Shown: positions 53,637 through 56,355 of the stretch, in pieces
Numbering within the stretch: position 1 is the first letter of the stretch
How the letters are laid out: each line of letters opens with the position of its first letter
Source of the DNA: Synergistales bacterium
GTDB taxonomy: Bacteria > Synergistota > Synergistia > Synergistales > Aminiphilaceae
Direction: 5' to 3'
Assembly (NCBI GenBank): GCA_021736445.1
Contig: JAIPGA010000004.1
Span: 1-56,355 of the forward strand
DNA: 56,355 nt
Made by a program: the position numbers and the translations under genes
Notes under the pieces: generated by a model
Database searches by the model: none
Seen by the model: only the letters and a program-made list of their open reading frames with translations
Told to the model about the DNA's origin: nothing

Positions 53637-56345
53637 ATGGCATCTATAACGATGACGATCAACGGAACAACGGTAACCACAGAACCGGGAACGACGATTC
53701 TCGAAGCCGCGCAGAGCGCAGGCATCCACATCCCCACCCTCTGCCACCATCCGGCACTGCCGCCCGTCGGGGCCTGCAGGGTCTGCCTGGTGGAAGCCGA
53801 GGGCAGCGGCAAACTGCTCACCTCCTGCACCACACCGGCCGCGGAAGGCATGTCGGTACGCACCCATTCGCCGCGGGTGCTCGAGGCCCGCCGGTTTGTC
53901 GTGGAGATGATCCTCCTCCGTCATCCCCTGGACTGCTTTTCCTGCCCGAGCAACGGAAACTGCGAGCTCCAGGACATCGCCTACGAGCTGGGCATCGAGG
54001 AATCCTCCTTCGCCGAGGAGGGGGACACCTGTCGCGACCATCCCCTGGAAGAGGACAACCCCTACTTCGTCCGGGACCTCAACAAATGCATCCTCTGCGG
54101 GCGCTGCATCCGCGCCTGCGACAGCCTCGCCCGGTACCACGCCGTCGACTTCCACAACCGGGGGATCCACACCATGGTCCACCCTCCGGCCGACAGGACG
54201 CTGGAGGAGTCGGACTGCACCTTCTGCGGACAGTGCGTCCAGCTCTGCCCCGTAGGCGCCCTGGCGGAAAAGCCCTCCCGCGGGAGAGGCCGGCCCTGGG
54301 AGCTCCACCCCGTCACCACCGTCTGCCCCTACTGCGGCGTGGGGTGCGAGCTGGAGATCCAGGTGAACAGCAAAACCGGCCGGATCGCCAACGTCACCAG
54401 CGACTACGGCAGCCCCACGTCGCTCAACAGGGGACGGACCTGCGTCAAGGGGCGCTTCGCCTGGCAGTTCGTCCACAGCGGCGAGCGCCTCACCACCCCG
54501 CTGGTCCGCAGGGACGGCGAACTGCGGGAGGCCTCCTGGGAGGAGGCGCTGGAGACGGCGGCCGCCGGCCTGCAGCGCATCAAGAGCGACCACGGCCCCG
54601 ACAGCCTGGGCTTCTTCTCGTCGGCCCGCTGCACCAACGAGGAGAACTACCTGATGCAGCGGCTGGCCCGGGAGGTGGTGGGCACCAACAACATCGACCA
54701 CTGCGCCCACTTGTGACACAGCGCCACAGTGAAGGGTCTCGGCGAGACCCTGGGAAGCGGCGCCATGACCAACGATTTCGACTCCCTCCGGCGGGCCGAC
54801 GTGATCCTCGTCATGGGCTCCAACACCACCGAGACGCACCCCGTCATCGGCTCCTGGATCAAGGAGCGGCACGATCAGGGGGCGACGCTCATCGTCGGCG
54901 ACCCCCGGAAAACGGAGATCGCCGGCCACGCCGACATCCATCTCCAGCTGCAAAGCGGCAGCGACGTGGCGCTGGCCAACGGCCTGATGCACGTCATCCT
55001 CCGCGACGGCCTCCACGACCGGGCCTTCATCGACGAACGGGTGGAGGGCCTCGATACCCTCAGGGAGACGGTGGCCTGGTACACCCCCGAACGCACCGCC
55101 GAGCTGACCGGCCTGCCCCGGGAGCGCATCGAGGAGGCGGCCCGCCTCTACGCCTCGGGCCCCGACTCGGCGATCTGCTACACCATGGGGATCACCCAGC
55201 ACACCACGGGGACCGACAACGTCCGGTCGCTGGCCAACCTGGCCCTCCTCTGCGGCATGCTGGGACGCCCGGGGACAGGCGTCAACCCGCTGCGGGGACA
55301 GAGCAACGTCCAGGGCGCCTGCGACATGGGGGCCCTGCCCAATGTCTACACGGGCTACCAGAAGGTGGTCGACGACAGGATCAGAGAGAAATTCTCCACG
55401 CTCTGGAAGGCCGAAATGCCCGCGCAACCCGGCAGGACGGTGATGAAGATGATGGAGGCCGCCGGCAGCGGCGACATCAGGGGCGTCCTCATCATGGGGG
55501 AGAACCCCATGGTGAGCGACCCCAACACGGAGCACGTCAGGGAGTGCCTGACCAATCTCGATCTGCTGGTGGTCCAGGATATCTTCCTCACCGAAACGGC
55601 CCGTCTGGCCGATGTGGTGCTGCCCGCCGCCTGCCTGCCCGAGAAGGACGGCACCCTGACCAACACCACCCGCACCGTCCAGCGGGTCCGCAAGGCCGTG
55701 GACGCCCCGGGAGCGGCCAGACCGGACTGGGCGATCACCACGGCCCTGGCCGGGGCGATGGGCGCCGACTGGGCCTTCCGCGGCCCCGAAGAGATCTTCC
55801 AGGCCATCGCCGCCTGTACGCCCAGCTACGCCGGCATCAGCTACGAACGCCTCGAAGAGGGCGGGCTCCCCTGGCCCTGCCCCGCACCCGACCATCCGGG
55901 GACACCCAACCTCTACACCGAGGGGTTCAACCGCCCCGGCGGGAAGGCGCGGTTCCTCCCCCGCCACTGGAAGGCGCCCCACGAATGGCCCGACGAAGCC
56001 TACCCCTTCCTGGCCACCACGGGGCGGCTCCTCTACCACTACCACACCGGCAGCATGAGCCGCCGGAGCGCCCCCGGGGAACACGTCCGGGAGCTTTTCA
56101 TCGAGATGAACCCGGCGGATGCCAAGCCCCTGGGAGTCGGCGACGGAGAGATGATCCGCGTCACCTCGCGGCGGGGGCATGTGGAAGGCCGCACCGCCGT
56201 CACCGACAGGGTGCCGCCGGGCACCCTGTTCATCCCCTTCCACTTCGCCGAGGCGGCGGCGAACCTGCTGACGGCAAGCGTCATCGACCCCGATTCGGAG
56301 ACGCCGGCCTACAAGATCACCGCCGTCCGCGTCGACAAGGTCTGA
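53637..56345 (+). CDS. fdhA: Selenocysteine-containing formate dehydrogenase alpha subunit
   Basis: A 902-residue protein when the in-frame TGA at 54714-54716 is read as selenocysteine 360. N-terminus: NuoG-like [2Fe-2S] (Cys36, 47, 50, 64), a HPLDCFSC-x5-C cluster, and two [4Fe-4S] motifs (CILCGRCIRACD, CTFCGQCVQLCP). The molybdopterin domain begins with a [4Fe-4S] (CPYCGVGC...CVKG), and Sec lies in DHCAHL-U-HSATV, matching known FdhA. The frame resumes perfectly after TGA with the typical GLGETLGSGAMTND. It oxidises formate (or reduces CO2) and exchanges electrons with NuoEF. The start has only a weak GGGGG ribosome site; an ATG at 53652 is possible. Confidence 0.95.
54717..54763 (+). promoter_or_regulatory. 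Bacterial SECIS element of fdhA
   Basis: Immediately 3' of the TGA. The apical stem AGGGTCTC-ggc-GAGACCCT (54733-54751) is perfect. GCGCC (54721-54725) can pair with GGCGC (54759-54763) as a lower stem. It contains the GGUCU sequence seen in the Escherichia fdhF element. It is the expected SelB binding site. Confidence 0.75.
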
Positions 56346-56355
56346 CCCCAGGCAG

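Noticed and set aside
54714-54716. Stop codon or frameshift making fdhA a pseudogene
   Set aside because: The TGA is in phase on both sides, at the known Sec site, with a SECIS-like hairpin and SelA/SelB in the same window.
53604-56243. Long open frames antisense to fdhA, nuoF, der and the unknown 33.7-kb gene
   Set aside because: They mirror codon structure of GC-rich genes on the opposite strand, have no ribosome sites, and encode low-complexity Gly/Arg/Val/His-rich sequence without family resemblance.

Overview
The window is about 56 kb of high-GC (roughly 60-65 %), gene-dense bacterial DNA. It carries no insertion sequences, CRISPR arrays or rRNA. Several features occur together: a fapR-plsX-fabH lipid block joined to rpmF and ackA, Firmicute-style neighbours (veg-ispE-purR, remA, scpAB), a branched-chain amino-acid ABC transporter, a selenocysteine pathway, and a NuoEF-type formate dehydrogenase. 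I infer an anaerobic amino-acid fermenter, most likely of the Synergistota (Aminiphilus/Thermovirga-like). The phylum is an inference; a deep-branching Firmicute is the alternative.

Layout. 1-2.1 kb: the window opens with a fold-back of fabH (two opposed fragments of the same gene), followed by plsX and an autoregulated fapR. 2.1-4.2 kb: rpmF, a YceD/DUF177 protein and ackA, on the same strand. 4.2-10.6 kb: tmcAL, coaD, rsmD, an MFS exporter, trmO, trmB, tRNA-Pro(GGG), rsmA and HU, mostly tRNA/rRNA modification. 10.7-24.4 kb: a long minus-strand housekeeping array (NIF3, trpS, scpA, scpB, rluB, HDOD, cmk, plsC, hflX, yicC, remA, gmk, rpoZ, coaBC, a degenerate priA, der). 24.5-27.1 kb: tRNA(CAT), ferredoxin, purR, ispE and veg. 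27.2-33.3 kb: selA-selB facing pncA-yedF, then an mrp-type ATPase with a NifX-like protein. 33.4-40.4 kb: an operon with a candidate methionine-rich leader-peptide attenuator, an unrecognised 429-aa protein, an aminotransferase, copZ-copA and a flippase. 40.4-43.3 kb: hemW and lepA. 43.5-48.5 kb: livKHMGF. 48.5-56.3 kb: two divergent redox operons. One encodes NuoB, C, D and I-like subunits. The other encodes NuoE-like and NuoF-like subunits and a UGA-containing (selenocysteine) formate dehydrogenase with a NuoG-like N-terminus.

How it fits together. The LivKHMGF system would import amino acids, ferredoxin and the aminotransferase would serve their fermentation, and ackA would give ATP from acetyl phosphate. 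Formate would be handled by the selenoenzyme FdhA coupled to NAD(H) through NuoEF. SelA, SelB and YedF in the same window supply or accompany selenocysteine insertion; selC and selD are not visible here. The most unusual feature is that all soluble-arm modules of complex I are present or mimicked (E, F, G-like FdhA, B, C, D, I) with no membrane-arm gene beside them. In addition, the NuoB-like subunit lacks one of the tandem cysteines that bind cluster N2.

Feature starts were chosen by Shine-Dalgarno spacing and family N-termini, so some differ from the longest possible reading frame. Functional names rest on recognisable motifs read by eye; no database search was run.
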